Assembly: GCA_017515425.1 (NCBI GenBank)
Contig: JAFWFU010000046.1
Location: forward strand, 1 to 44,665
Source of the DNA: Mogibacterium sp.
GTDB lineage: Bacteria > Bacillota > Clostridia > Peptostreptococcales > Anaerovoracaceae
Direction: 5' to 3'
Length of the DNA: 44,665 nucleotides
Each line of letters begins with the position of its first letter. Positions within the stretch are counted from its first letter, which is position 1. The translations under genes and the position numbers were made by a program. Shown piece after piece: positions 17,740 through 26,010 of the stretch. The notes below the pieces were generated by a model that did no database searches, had not been told where the DNA came from, and worked only from the letters and a program-made list of their open reading frames with translations.

Positions 17740-19014
17740 TCAGTCTCTCTGCGGACTCTTCTCCATAATGCAGTAAAAAAATCCTACCCTGCAATTATAT
17801 GGCATTAAAGTCCTCATTTCAAGAACGCGGAGCAAACTGCCCTGCTCGCCCTCGAGTAAGAATTCAATAATATCCTCGTTTTCCCTCTTGTTCAGAGTGC
17901 AGGTTGAATACTCTATCCTGCCGCCCGGCTTGGCATATAAAACCGCATTTTTAGCTATGGCTCTTTGAATTTCGATAAGACTATCGTATTCGGCGGGATC
18001 GCTATTGAAACTAATCTCAGGCTTTGCTGCCATTACGCCGAGCCCTGAGCATGGAACATCAGCGAGCACATAGTCATAGGCGTTTTCCATGGATTTGTTG
18101 AAAACCGTCCCGTCGGAGAGCCTGGTTTCCACTATATCTATCCCAAGTCTCGCAGTAGTTTTATCAACGAGATAGAGCCTGTGCTCATATATATCGCAGG
18201 CTGTAATCTTGCCCCTGTTTCCCATAATCTCCGCCATATATGCGCTTTTTCCTCCGGGCGCGGCGCAGAGATCTAAGACGCTGCTGCCGCTCTTTGGGCT
18301 GAATGCCTCTATAGCCATCATTGATGAGAGGCTTTGAATGGATATGCGCCCTTCTTTATAGGCTTGAGACCCCACGATTCCGCTGCCCGAGGCTTTGACC
18401 GCATTCGGGGAGTCCTCGGACGCCTCTGCCTCTATTCCCATAGCTCTCAGCTCTGCAATCACATCTTCTCTATCAGCGCGCAGTCTGTTTATGCGTAAAA
18501 CCGTCTCAGGCGGCTCATTCAGCCCTTCTAATATCTTCGCTGCCTCATCCGCATATTGTTCTCTTATAAGGGAAATAATCGCCGGATTCATGGAATATTT
18601 GACATCAGGTCTGTCTTCCGGGATTTCAAATTCGTCCTTACGCCTCAGATATGAGCGAAGCACTCCGTTTATAAATCCGTCCGTTCCCCTTGCCGTCTTT
18701 TTTGACAGGTTCACCGCCTCAGAAACCGCGGCGTGATTTGGAACGCTGTCCAAACAGTCAATGGCATATATCCCCATGCGAAGGATTATAAGCGGACGCT
18801 TGGCGATCTTCTCTATACCTCTTTCGGCGAGCCTGTCAATCAGATAGTCAAGCCTGATTGTATCTCTCAGGACGCCCTTTGCATAATTACGAACAAAGCT
18901 CTCTTTACATCCCTTATGATGTAAGAGGGCTTCGTTGACCGCCATATTGGAATATGCACCCTCAGTATATACGCTCCGAAGAGCCTCAAATACCGCAAGC
19001 CAATCCCTATTCAT
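17740..19014 (-). CDS. rsmB: 16S rRNA (cytosine-C5)-methyltransferase RsmB
   Basis: Methylates a cytosine (C967 by E. coli numbering) of 16S rRNA. The 424-residue protein has an N-terminal NusB-like RNA-binding domain (about 1-140) and a C-terminal Rossmann methyltransferase. SAM motif LDLCAAPGGKSAYMAE, catalytic LADVPCSGLG and the nucleophile in YSTCTLNKREN are visible. AGGAG lies 10 nt before the ATG. In many Firmicutes rlmN sits between rsmB and the phosphatase gene; here the gap is only 38 bp and rlmN is absent. Confidence 0.95.
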   Translation of the reverse strand: MNRDWLAVFEALRSVYTEGAYSNMAVNEALLHHKGCKESFVRNYAKGVLRDTIRLDYLIDRLAERGIEKIAKRPLIILRMGIYAIDCLDSVPNHAAVSEAVNLSKKTARGTDGFINGVLRSYLRRKDEFEIPEDRPDVKYSMNPAIISLIREQYADEAAKILEGLNEPPETVLRINRLRADREDVIAELRAMGIEAEASEDSPNAVKASGSGIVGSQAYKEGRISIQSLSSMMAIEAFSPKSGSSVLDLCAAPGGKSAYMAEIMGNRGKITACDIYEHRLYLVDKTTARLGIDIVETRLSDGTVFNKSMENAYDYVLADVPCSGLGVMAAKPEISFNSDPAEYDSLIEIQRAIAKNAVLYAKPGGRIEYSTCTLNKRENEDIIEFLLEGEQGSLLRVLEMRTLMPYNCRVGFFYCIMEKSPQRD

Positions 19015-19038
19015 CAGATGATGTCTCCTTCAATGCCG

Positions 19039-19084
19039 CTAATATCGGGTAATATCGGTAATACCGGTAATATTGCTAATATCA
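19039..19084. repeat. 9-bp tandem repeat, five copies, ending in the fmt stop codon
   Basis: Successive units CTAATATCGG, GTAATATCG, GTAATACCG, GTAATATTG and CTAATATCA fill the fmt-rsmB gap; the first has one extra base. The last unit contains the fmt stop codon (19082-19084). No inverted symmetry of terminator type follows. Confidence 0.85.
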
Positions 19085-20020
19085 CTTTTCAGCAAGAAAT
19101 CTATCGCCCAGAGAGAGCCTTCTGCCTCTCAAAAAGTCTCCCGCGCTCATCCTCTTCTTGCCCGAGATTTGCTGTTCATATATTTTAAGCAGCCCCTCGC
19201 TGCATTTAATCGTATAATAGTCCTTCCCAATATCGCAAATGCTCCCCGCCGCAAAGTCTGTCTCATCTTCAGCCAAAACCTCAGCTCTGAAAAACTTCAC
19301 CTGAACGCCTTCGAGATAGCTATAGCAGGTCGGCCACTCCGCATATGCTCTTATCTTTCTTTCGATTATCTCGGCTGGCTCGTTAAAATCTGTCAGACCG
19401 TCCGTCTTCAATATCATCTTTGCATAGGTCGCCAGGCTCTCGTCCTGTTTTTCATACACGGCAGTCCCGTCCTCTATATGCGGAATCGTCTCAACGAGAA
19501 GCCTCGCTCCCGCCTCAGCCAAGATTTCGCTGACCTCAGTAATATCCTTTCCCTTTATATCACAGGAGACCTTGCTTATCATATCTCCCGTGTCCATGCC
19601 TGCGTCCATTTTCATAATGGTGATTCCCGTCACGTCCATGCCCTCGAGTATCGCGGTCTGCATGGGCGAAGCTCCTCTGAGCTCTGGGAGAAGCGAGCCG
19701 TGGACATTTATACAGCCAAGCCTCGGAATATCCAATATCTCCTGAGGAATTATCTGCCCGAAGGCTGCAACTGCTATCATATCAGGCTGGATTTCCCTTA
19801 GCATATCGGCGTATTCAGGCTGTTTTTTCAGACTCTCGGGCTGAGCCACCTCTATGCCCTTTGTGACTGCAAGCTCCTTTACGGGAGAAAATATCATCTT
19901 ATTTCTATTGCCTTTCCTGTCGGGCTGAGTCATCACCAAGGCTATATCATGCCCCGCATCTATCAATGCCTTGAGCGACTTAGCCGCCAATACAGGCGTT
20001 CCCATGAATACTATTTTCAT
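19082..20020 (-). CDS. fmt: Methionyl-tRNA formyltransferase
   Basis: Formylates initiator Met-tRNA using 10-formyl-tetrahydrofolate. The 312-residue protein has the formyltransferase domain (MKIVFMGTPVLAAKSL, then INVHGSLLPELRGASPMQ with the catalytic Asn-His and the SLLP loop, and GMDTGDMI) and a C-terminal OB-like domain that grips the tRNA acceptor stem. It lies between def and rsmB in the usual def-fmt-rsmB order. GAAGGAT just before the ATG serves as the ribosome binding site. Confidence 0.97.
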   Translation of the reverse strand: MKIVFMGTPVLAAKSLKALIDAGHDIALVMTQPDRKGNRNKMIFSPVKELAVTKGIEVAQPESLKKQPEYADMLREIQPDMIAVAAFGQIIPQEILDIPRLGCINVHGSLLPELRGASPMQTAILEGMDVTGITIMKMDAGMDTGDMISKVSCDIKGKDITEVSEILAEAGARLLVETIPHIEDGTAVYEKQDESLATYAKMILKTDGLTDFNEPAEIIERKIRAYAEWPTCYSYLEGVQVKFFRAEVLAEDETDFAAGSICDIGKDYYTIKCSEGLLKIYEQQISGKKRMSAGDFLRGRRLSLGDRFLAEK

Positions 20021-20042
20021 TATCCTTCTTTATCCTCTTGTT

Positions 20043-20096
20043 ACGCTTTTTACTCTTTATGCTCTTTGTACTCTTTATCCTTTTTCCCCTCTTATC
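20043..20096. repeat. 9-bp tandem repeat, about six copies, 3' of def
   Basis: Units ACGCTTTTT, ACTCTTTAT, GCTCTTTGT, ACTCTTTAT, CCTTTTTCC and CCTCTTATC follow each other in the fmt-def gap and end 5 bp from the def stop codon. The consensus is nCTCTTTnn, so the mRNA strand is purine-rich. Its period equals that of the repeat at the other end of fmt, but its sequence is different. Confidence 0.7.
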
Positions 20097-20101
20097 CCTA
20101 T

Positions 20102-20629
20102 TTAATTCTCTTCTTCATTTTCAGCTTCCTGACGCCGCGTGTATTCCTCGTTTGTCATCATTTCCTTCGCGCGCTCAGAATACAATACGCCTTCGAGATG
20201 ATCGTATTCATGGCAGCATACAGTGGCTGCAAATCCCTCGAAATCATATTCCCTCTCGTTTCCGTCGAGATCCAAAGCCTTGATGTGAATCTTCTCAGGT
20301 CTTTCCACAACTCCCATATATCCCGGCACCGATAGGCAGCCCTCGTTAGACTCCTGGCTTCCTTCCCTACGGGTAATCTCGGGGTTTATCATATAGAGGA
20401 CGAGATCTCTCCTCTCGTCGTCCTCTTCCATATCCGCAAATGGCATGGCTACGAAAAATCTCTTCATTATGCCGATTTGCGGTGCGGCGAGCCCGACGCC
20501 GTCAGCATTGTTCATGGTATCCACCATATCAGCCATTACCTCTTTGATATGCGGCGTGATCTCCTTGACGGGCTTGCACTTCTTATTCAGGATTTCTTCC
20601 CCTCTTGTCAATATGTTTCTGATTGCCAT
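20102..20629 (-). CDS. def: Peptide deformylase
   Basis: Fe2+/Zn2+ enzyme that removes the N-formyl group from nascent proteins. The 175 residues carry the three family motifs: GVGLAAPQIG (45-54), EGCLSVPG with metal ligand C98, and HEYDH with ligands H140 and H144 and catalytic E141. It lies directly upstream of fmt, whose product creates its substrate. AAGGATTGG lies about 10 nt before the ATG. Confidence 0.97.
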   Translation of the reverse strand: MAIRNILTRGEEILNKKCKPVKEITPHIKEVMADMVDTMNNADGVGLAAPQIGIMKRFFVAMPFADMEEDDERRDLVLYMINPEITRREGSQESNEGCLSVPGYMGVVERPEKIHIKALDLDGNEREYDFEGFAATVCCHEYDHLEGVLYSERAKEMMTNEEYTRRQEAENEEEN

Positions 20630-20816
20630 TTAATGTACCAATCCTTTATATCCGGCTTTAGTCTATGCTTTAGCCTTTGTTATACCATTACATTTATTAT
20701 TTTCTCTTGCTTTTTCTTCTGCGCGAACTTTTACTTTTTGGTTTAAAAACTTAATCTTTAATCTATCTTTCTCTTTTAAGATGCACAGATTTTTCCACTG
20801 AGCTTTATAAATGCTC
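20630..20816. other. 187-bp def-priA intergenic region: def promoter candidate and low-complexity repeats
   Basis: On the minus strand an extended -10 TGGTATAAC (TATAAC at 20679-20684) may start def transcription; no clear -35. A 12-bp tandem pair (GCTTTAGTCTAT / GCTTTAGCCTTT, 20655-20678) and pyrimidine-rich degenerate repeats fill much of the rest. I see no gene or terminator in it. Confidence 0.4.
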
Positions 20817-22808
20817 TTATGTGATTCCGTATGGATTTACGTCTATCTCCATAAAGCAGTTTGCCTTCTTTGCTATTATCCTATCTCTGAATTCCATATA
20901 TTCATTTATATATCCGGCTCTGCTGCCCTGCGGAGCCTTAATAATAAAGACCGCACGGGCTTTGTCATCACTTCTCCTCTCGTCAACTCTCGGTCTGAGT
21001 ATCTGCACGCCCTTAGGCGCTTCCTTTAGCTCAATCAGCCTATTTCTGAACATCTCCGCATAAGCCATTGCCGTATTTTCATCATTAGATAAAAAGGTCG
21101 CGGCGATTATATCAGTAAAAGGCGGATAATTCATCAGACGTCTATGCAGGAGCTCCGACTCGTAAAAACCTTCGTAGTCGGCGGCTGCGGCTTCCTTTAT
21201 GACCTCGCTTTCGGGGTCATAGGTCTGAATCAGCACGCGGCTTTTGCCGCCCGTCCTTCCCGCGCGCCCTGCCACCTGAGTTATAAGCTGATATGTGCGC
21301 TCCGTGGATCTATAGTCGGGTATATTCAGGCTCACGTCGGCATTTATTATACCCACAAGCCCTACATTTTTGAAGTCGAGCCCTTTGGCAAGGATTTGCG
21401 TCCCTATGAGTATATCGGTCTTTCCCGACTGAAAATCCCTGATTACCTTGGACGCATCATTTCTATCGGAAGCGGTGTCCAAATCAAATCTCGATACAGA
21501 GGCATTCTGCCAAAGTCTCCTTACCGTTTCCTCAACCTTTTCCGTGCCCGTCCCGATATATTTGATGTATTCGCTGCTGCAATTCGGGCAAATTCTCGGG
21601 AGAGGTTCTTTCTTCCCGCAATAATGACAGACCATGGCATTATACGCCTTGTGATAAGTCATCGTTATACCGCAGTCCTCGCAGACCACCTTATGCCCGC
21701 AGTCAGGGCAGAGCACCTGCGTTGAATAGCCTCTCCTGTTCAAAAACAAGATGACCTGCTCCTTAGCGGCGAGGGTATCGTCAATTCCGCGGACAAGCTC
21801 TCTCGACAGGACCTCGGGATTTCCCGATATGGTCTCCCTTCTCATATCCACAATGTCAAGAGAAGGCATTTTGCTCTCGCCTATTCTCTCGTCCATCTCG
21901 AGGATTTCATATAAACCATTCTTTCCCCTGTAATAGCTGACGACGCTCGGCGTTGCGCTTCCCAGCACCAGCACAGCATTGGAATATGAAGCCCTCTTAT
22001 ATGCTATATCCACGGTCTCATATTTGGGATTGTGGTCGGATTTGTAGGTGCTTTCGTGCTCCTCGTCTATAACGATAACACCTATATTGTCTAATGGCGC
22101 AAATACCGATGTTCTTGCACCCACGACTATCCTCGCCTCACCGTTTCTTATTCTGAGCCACTCTCTCAGGCGTTCGCTCCCCTTGAGCCTGCTGTGAAGG
22201 GTCGCGACCATGCCTTCTCCGAATCTCTCTCTAAATCTCTCCGCCACCTGCTCTGACAGAGCTATCTCGGGAAGTAAGACTATCGCGGTTCTTCCCTGCG
22301 ATAAAGCCTCAGCCGCCACCCTCATATATACTTCGGTCTTTCCACTGTTCGTAACGCCCTTTATGAGAAACGCCTTGAATTTCTTATCATTTACAGCCTT
22401 GCAAATACGCCCCGCCGCCTCGCTCTGCCCCTTGCTGAGACTGAGCCCGGGGTCTCTTCCTTCCCCTTCTCTGGCAAGCGCCTTAGCGGGTCTTTTACCC
22501 CCTGTTTCAAACATTTTTAATGCGTCGATATATTTTACGCCATATCGCCTTCTCATCCAAAGAGCCGTCTCCACCATTTCCTCATTGAGTGAACGCTCGG
22601 GAATATATTCAGCTATCTCCTTTATCTTCGACTCGTCAATTTCAGGCACTACACCAACACGCACGCAGTAGCCGGGGACAGGTTTTTTGCGCCCTGCAAA
22701 CGGAACTTCTACCCTCGCTCCGACCTCAACATCATCAGGTGCAGAGTAAGTGTAGAAGTTATCCGTGTACTGACTCTTATTATCTATAATCGCGTCTATA
22801 TATTGCAT
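20817..22808 (-). CDS. priA: Primosomal helicase PriA
   Basis: 3'-5' DNA helicase that reloads the replisome at stalled forks. The 663-residue protein is shorter than many relatives (about 730-800), mainly in the N-terminal DNA-binding part. It has Walker A GVTNSGKTEVYMR, DEEH (VIDEEHEST), GSATPSV and the QVAGRAGR motif. Two zinc sites come from paired cysteines in CPDCGHKVVCEDCG, CHYCGKKE and CPNC. GGAG precedes the ATG. It begins the conserved priA-def-fmt-rsmB-stp-prkC-rsgA-rpe order. Confidence 0.96.
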   Translation of the reverse strand: MQYIDAIIDNKSQYTDNFYTYSAPDDVEVGARVEVPFAGRKKPVPGYCVRVGVVPEIDESKIKEIAEYIPERSLNEEMVETALWMRRRYGVKYIDALKMFETGGKRPAKALAREGEGRDPGLSLSKGQSEAAGRICKAVNDKKFKAFLIKGVTNSGKTEVYMRVAAEALSQGRTAIVLLPEIALSEQVAERFRERFGEGMVATLHSRLKGSERLREWLRIRNGEARIVVGARTSVFAPLDNIGVIVIDEEHESTYKSDHNPKYETVDIAYKRASYSNAVLVLGSATPSVVSYYRGKNGLYEILEMDERIGESKMPSLDIVDMRRETISGNPEVLSRELVRGIDDTLAAKEQVILFLNRRGYSTQVLCPDCGHKVVCEDCGITMTYHKAYNAMVCHYCGKKEPLPRICPNCSSEYIKYIGTGTEKVEETVRRLWQNASVSRFDLDTASDRNDASKVIRDFQSGKTDILIGTQILAKGLDFKNVGLVGIINADVSLNIPDYRSTERTYQLITQVAGRAGRTGGKSRVLIQTYDPESEVIKEAAAADYEGFYESELLHRRLMNYPPFTDIIAATFLSNDENTAMAYAEMFRNRLIELKEAPKGVQILRPRVDERRSDDKARAVFIIKAPQGSRAGYINEYMEFRDRIIAKKANCFMEIDVNPYGIT

Positions 22809-22831
22809 ATATTCTTGTTGCTCCGTCGCAG

Positions 22832-22853
22832 AGCCGTATCAAAGTCGTATTAG
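22832..22853. repeat. 11-bp imperfect tandem duplication across the asnA stop
   Basis: AGCCGTATCAA and AGTCGTATTAG are adjacent, 8 of 11 bases equal; the second contains the asnA stop codon (22850-22852). It belongs to the set of stop-codon duplications in this window. Confidence 0.45.
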
Positions 22854-23860
22854 AGCAGGAATATATTGTTCTCGGCGCATTCCTTAATCATATCGTCAGG
22901 CCATACGCCTACCTGAACCTCGCCAATATGCGCTTTCTTTAGGAAATACATGCAAAGCCTGCTCTGTCCAATACCTCCGCCTATGGTAAGCGGCAGTCTG
23001 TTGTTCAAAACAGCCTGATGATATGGCAAATCCTTCCTATCCATCTTGTCGCCGAGCTCCAGCTGGCGGAGCATGGACTCAGCATCTACCCTTATGCCCA
23101 TCGAGCTAAGCTCGAGCTGATCCTGCAATACAGGATTCCATACTATGATGTCGCCGTTTAGATTCCAATCGTCATAATCGGGAGCGCGCCCGTCGTGAGG
23201 TTTGCCGGATCTCAGCTTACATCCGATTCTCTTTATGAAAATCGCGCCGTATTCCTCAGCAGCCAGCCTCTCTCTCTCCTTGGAAGTCTTGTCAGGATAC
23301 CAATCCTCAAGCTCTTGGGAGTCGATAAACTTGATTCTAGCAGGCATCGAAATCTCCATTTCGGGATAGTGGTCGTTCACATAGTCCCCGAGATCCTGGA
23401 GACATCTGTAGATAATCTTGACCGTATGCTCGAGGTATTTGTCATTTCTCTGTTCTTCTGTAATGACTCTTTCCCAATCCCATTGATCCACATAGATTGA
23501 ATGGATATTGTCGAGCTCCTCATCTCTTCTGATTGCGTCCATATCCGTATAGAGCCCGTAGCCCGGCTGCATTCCGTATCTGTGGAGAGCGTCTCTCTTC
23601 CATTTAGCCAGGGACTGAACAACTTCCACCTTCTTCTCATCTATATCCTTTATGGTGAATTCGACCCTTCTCTCATAGCCGTTGAGATTGTCATTAAGCC
23701 CTGTCTCGGGGAAAACGAAAAGCGGTGCACTCACGCGCGCGAGGTTTAAATCGTGCGCAAGTGATTTTTGGAAATAGTCTTTAATCCTCTTGATCGCTTT
23801 CTGCGTTTCAGCGGGGTCGAGTATAGGTCTGTAGTCTTGTGGTACGATAAGTTTGCTCAT
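22850..23860 (-). CDS. asnA: Aspartate-ammonia ligase (AsnA)
   Basis: ATP-dependent, ammonia-using asparagine synthetase related to class II aspartyl-tRNA synthetases. The 336 residues match the family and show VPQDYRPILD, the RVSAPLFV region with NDNLNGYERRVEF, VDQWDWE, the class II-like GGGIGQSRLCMYFL near the C-terminus, and the closing EVQVGVWPD. AAAGGA precedes the start. It lies between queH and priA with short gaps and may share their transcript. Confidence 0.97.
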   Translation of the reverse strand: MSKLIVPQDYRPILDPAETQKAIKRIKDYFQKSLAHDLNLARVSAPLFVFPETGLNDNLNGYERRVEFTIKDIDEKKVEVVQSLAKWKRDALHRYGMQPGYGLYTDMDAIRRDEELDNIHSIYVDQWDWERVITEEQRNDKYLEHTVKIIYRCLQDLGDYVNDHYPEMEISMPARIKFIDSQELEDWYPDKTSKERERLAAEEYGAIFIKRIGCKLRSGKPHDGRAPDYDDWNLNGDIIVWNPVLQDQLELSSMGIRVDAESMLRQLELGDKMDRKDLPYHQAVLNNRLPLTIGGGIGQSRLCMYFLKKAHIGEVQVGVWPDDMIKECAENNIFLL

Positions 23861-23885
23861 TGCTCTTTCCTTTCAGTATATATCT

Positions 23886-24551
23886 CTAGCGTAATACATC
23901 TCTTGCATATTCACAGCCGCAGAAGCTCTGCCTGTAAAGCCCGTATTTCTTAGACAGCTCCACGCTTCTGCCAAATCCGTTCTGCTTCTTGAAATCCATA
24001 TCTAAAAAGCTCGGGCTGATGTCCTGTTCCAGCATACTGCCGATACTTTTAATCTTCTCATAGTTCTTATGAGGACTCACCGACATAGATGTGGTGAAAT
24101 AATCCATTTCGAGCTTCGACGCCATCTTCGCAGTCTCGGAAAGCCTCATGGCGAAGCATATATCACAGCGACGCCCGCCTTCGGGCTCATCAGCGAGAGG
24201 CTCCGCTTTCTCTATAAACTTATCGGGCTCATAAGCGCCTTCGAGAAATCCCACTCTGTATAGGCTGCTGTTCTCGGCATTAAACTCATCTATGAACTGC
24301 TTGAGGCTGTCTCTTCTCAGGTAATATTCTTCCCTGTCGGTTATATTTGGATTATAATAATAAACCGTAACGGCGTAGTCAGGAGCAAGCCTCTCTACAC
24401 ATGCGGTTGCACAGGGGCCGCAGCAGGCATGTAAAAGCACGCTCGGCTTTTGCGGACTCAGTGCGACATTATGAAGCTCCGAGATTTGTGGATTCATCTC
24501 CTTGCCGCTTGTAAATCTTGCCAGGCTTGCGCCCTCTGATTTTTCAGGCAT
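23886..24551 (-). CDS. queH: Epoxyqueuosine reductase QueH
   Basis: Iron-sulfur enzyme that reduces epoxyqueuosine in tRNA to queuosine, replacing the unrelated QueG. The 221-residue protein has the family cysteines in HACCGPCATAC (C43, C44), RCDICFAMRL and the C-terminal FCGCEYARD, plus the YYYNPNI stretch. AGAGGAG sits about 4 nt before the chosen ATG; a later Met (MNPQISEL) is an alternative. It completes the pathway begun by Tgt and QueA elsewhere in the window. An extended -10 TGGTACAAT (24618-24623) lies upstream, overlapping the divergent gene's control region. Confidence 0.93.
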   Translation of the reverse strand: MPEKSEGASLARFTSGKEMNPQISELHNVALSPQKPSVLLHACCGPCATACVERLAPDYAVTVYYYNPNITDREEYYLRRDSLKQFIDEFNAENSSLYRVGFLEGAYEPDKFIEKAEPLADEPEGGRRCDICFAMRLSETAKMASKLEMDYFTTSMSVSPHKNYEKIKSIGSMLEQDISPSFLDMDFKKQNGFGRSVELSKKYGLYRQSFCGCEYARDVLR

Positions 24552-24575
24552 ATCGCTCCTCTGATTTCGTTGAAA

Positions 24576-24597
24576 CCGCCGATGAATTCATCAGCGG
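24576..24597. promoter_or_regulatory. 22-bp near-perfect palindrome between queH and the radical-SAM gene
   Basis: CCGCC-GATGAATTCATC-AGCGG is symmetric over 22 bp with one mismatched pair (24580/24593); the inner 12 bp are perfect. It lies in the 96-bp divergent region, inside the queH leader, where it could act as a repressor site or as an RNA stem ahead of the queH ribosome binding site. Confidence 0.5.
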
Positions 24598-24647
24598 CTT
24601 CATAAATTAACTCTAGTATTGTACCATAATTCAGGGTCTTATTACAT

Positions 24648-25601
24648 ATGCAAGGCGGGGAAAGATATAATTCTATCAATGATTATCTCAAATCGGTATT
24701 CGGCAAAAAGACCGTCAAGCTGAGCATTGACGCAGGCTTTACTTGTCCGAACAGAGACGGGAGCAAAGGCTTTGGCGGCTGCGCCTTCTGTTCGGGTGAA
24801 GGCTCTGGCGATCTCGCCTCACATCTTGATATTTCATCAAAGAACAGCCTATCCGCGGCGAATATCTCTGACTCTATAACAGAGCAGATAAACAGGCTCT
24901 CATCTAAATGGCATGATACTGCATATCTCGCCTATTTTCAGTCCTTTACAAATACCTACGCTTCGATTGAGCGTCTGAGAAGGATATACTATGCCGCCCT
25001 TTCTGATGAGCGCATATCAGGCATAGCGATAGCGACGAGACCCGACTGCCTCTCAGATGAAGTTTTAGAGCTTTTAGATGAGATAAACAAAGAGCATTTT
25101 TTATGGGTGGAGCTCGGACTCCAAAGCATTCATGCAGAGACCCAACAATCCATGAATCTTTGCTATAAGACTTCGGACTATGACAGAGCTGCTGCTGAGC
25201 TCGCAAGGCGTGATATTAGATTTGTCACGCATATCATACTCGGACTTCCGGGCGAGACAGAGGAAATGATCTTGGACTCAGTCCGCTATGTATGCAGTTC
25301 GAACCTTCCGTGTCCATTCGGAATAAAGCTGCATTTGATGAATATAGTAAAGACCGCTCCCCTCTATTCCGCAATGCCTGACTATAAGCCATTCGAGAGC
25401 ATAGATGAATATGTGGACTTAGCAGTCAGATGTCTCGAGATAATTCCAGCGGATATAACTATCCACAGACTTACGGGTGATGTTCCGCGAAAGATACTCG
25501 TATCTCCCGAGTGGAGCTATAGAAAGCGGACAATACTTAATAAGATAAACAAAGAGCTCGCGCTAAGAGACACCCGCCAGGGAGCGAAAATTCAGAAATA
25601 A
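24648..25601 (+). CDS. Radical SAM protein, TIGR01212 / YhcC-YtqA family
   Basis: Radical S-adenosylmethionine protein of a widespread family whose reaction is not established. The 317 residues open with ERYNSINDYLKSVFGKK, then SIDAGFTCPNRDGS with the 4Fe-4S cysteines C33, C45 and C48 (spacing C-x11-C-x2-C, typical of this family). Later come LWVELGLQS, THIILGLPGET and GIKLHLMNI. The start has no strong Shine-Dalgarno site, but the N-terminal alignment agrees with relatives. A CATAAT -10 candidate lies at 24625-24630. It is divergent from queH and convergent with a small regulator gene. Confidence 0.9.
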   Translation: MQGGERYNSINDYLKSVFGKKTVKLSIDAGFTCPNRDGSKGFGGCAFCSGEGSGDLASHLDISSKNSLSAANISDSITEQINRLSSKWHDTAYLAYFQSFTNTYASIERLRRIYYAALSDERISGIAIATRPDCLSDEVLELLDEINKEHFLWVELGLQSIHAETQQSMNLCYKTSDYDRAAAELARRDIRFVTHIILGLPGETEEMILDSVRYVCSSNLPCPFGIKLHLMNIVKTAPLYSAMPDYKPFESIDEYVDLAVRCLEIIPADITIHRLTGDVPRKILVSPEWSYRKRTILNKINKELALRDTRQGAKIQK

Positions 25602-25706
25602 TAAAAAACATGAGAAACTACGGTATAGGAGTTTAGAGATAATATAAAACACCGCAGAGAGACTGCAGTGCATAAGTTTACGAATAATGTATTATTTGCA
25701 AAGTTC

Positions 25707-25922
25707 CTATTTGTGAACATCTTTGAAGCGATTCTCATGTATGAATACTTCGTCCAAAGGCGTCTCCAAAAGATATGCTATATCCATTGCAAGATCCAGC
25801 GATGGCGTCGCCTTTCCGTTCTCAATCGCACTAATCGCCTGTCTCGAAACCCCTAGATTTTCAACGAGATAAGCCTGTCCGATCTTTTTCTCTTTTCTTA
25901 TTTCGGCAATGCGGTTTTCCAT
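25707..25922 (-). CDS. Small XRE-family HTH regulator
   Basis: A 71-residue cro/C1-type DNA-binding protein made of little more than one helix-turn-helix: IGQAYLVENLGVSRQAISAIENGKATPSLDLAMDIAYLLETPLDEVF. The start is set at the ATG of MENRIAEIRKEKK (25922); the longer frame would need TTG and overlaps the leader. It resembles the free-standing YozG/PlcR-less XRE regulators common in Firmicutes. It is monocistronic and has its own near-consensus promoter. Target genes are unknown; no partner gene lies beside it. Confidence 0.88.
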   Translation of the reverse strand: MENRIAEIRKEKKIGQAYLVENLGVSRQAISAIENGKATPSLDLAMDIAYLLETPLDEVFIHENRFKDVHK

Positions 25923-25964
25923 ATATGCTAAGACTTCAAGAGATAAAAACAATATCTTGTGTCT

Positions 25965-25993
25965 ATGATATTCATTTGCAGCTTTGATGTCAA
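25965..25993 (-). promoter_or_regulatory. Near-consensus sigma-A promoter of the XRE regulator
   Basis: Minus-strand TTGACA (25988-25993) and TATCAT (25965-25970) are 17 bp apart, giving a leader of about 35 nt. A perfect -35 for a small regulator suggests strong transcription limited by a repressor, perhaps itself. The ribosome binding site is weak. Confidence 0.7.
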
Positions 25994-26010
25994 GTCAGCT
26001 TTACATATAT

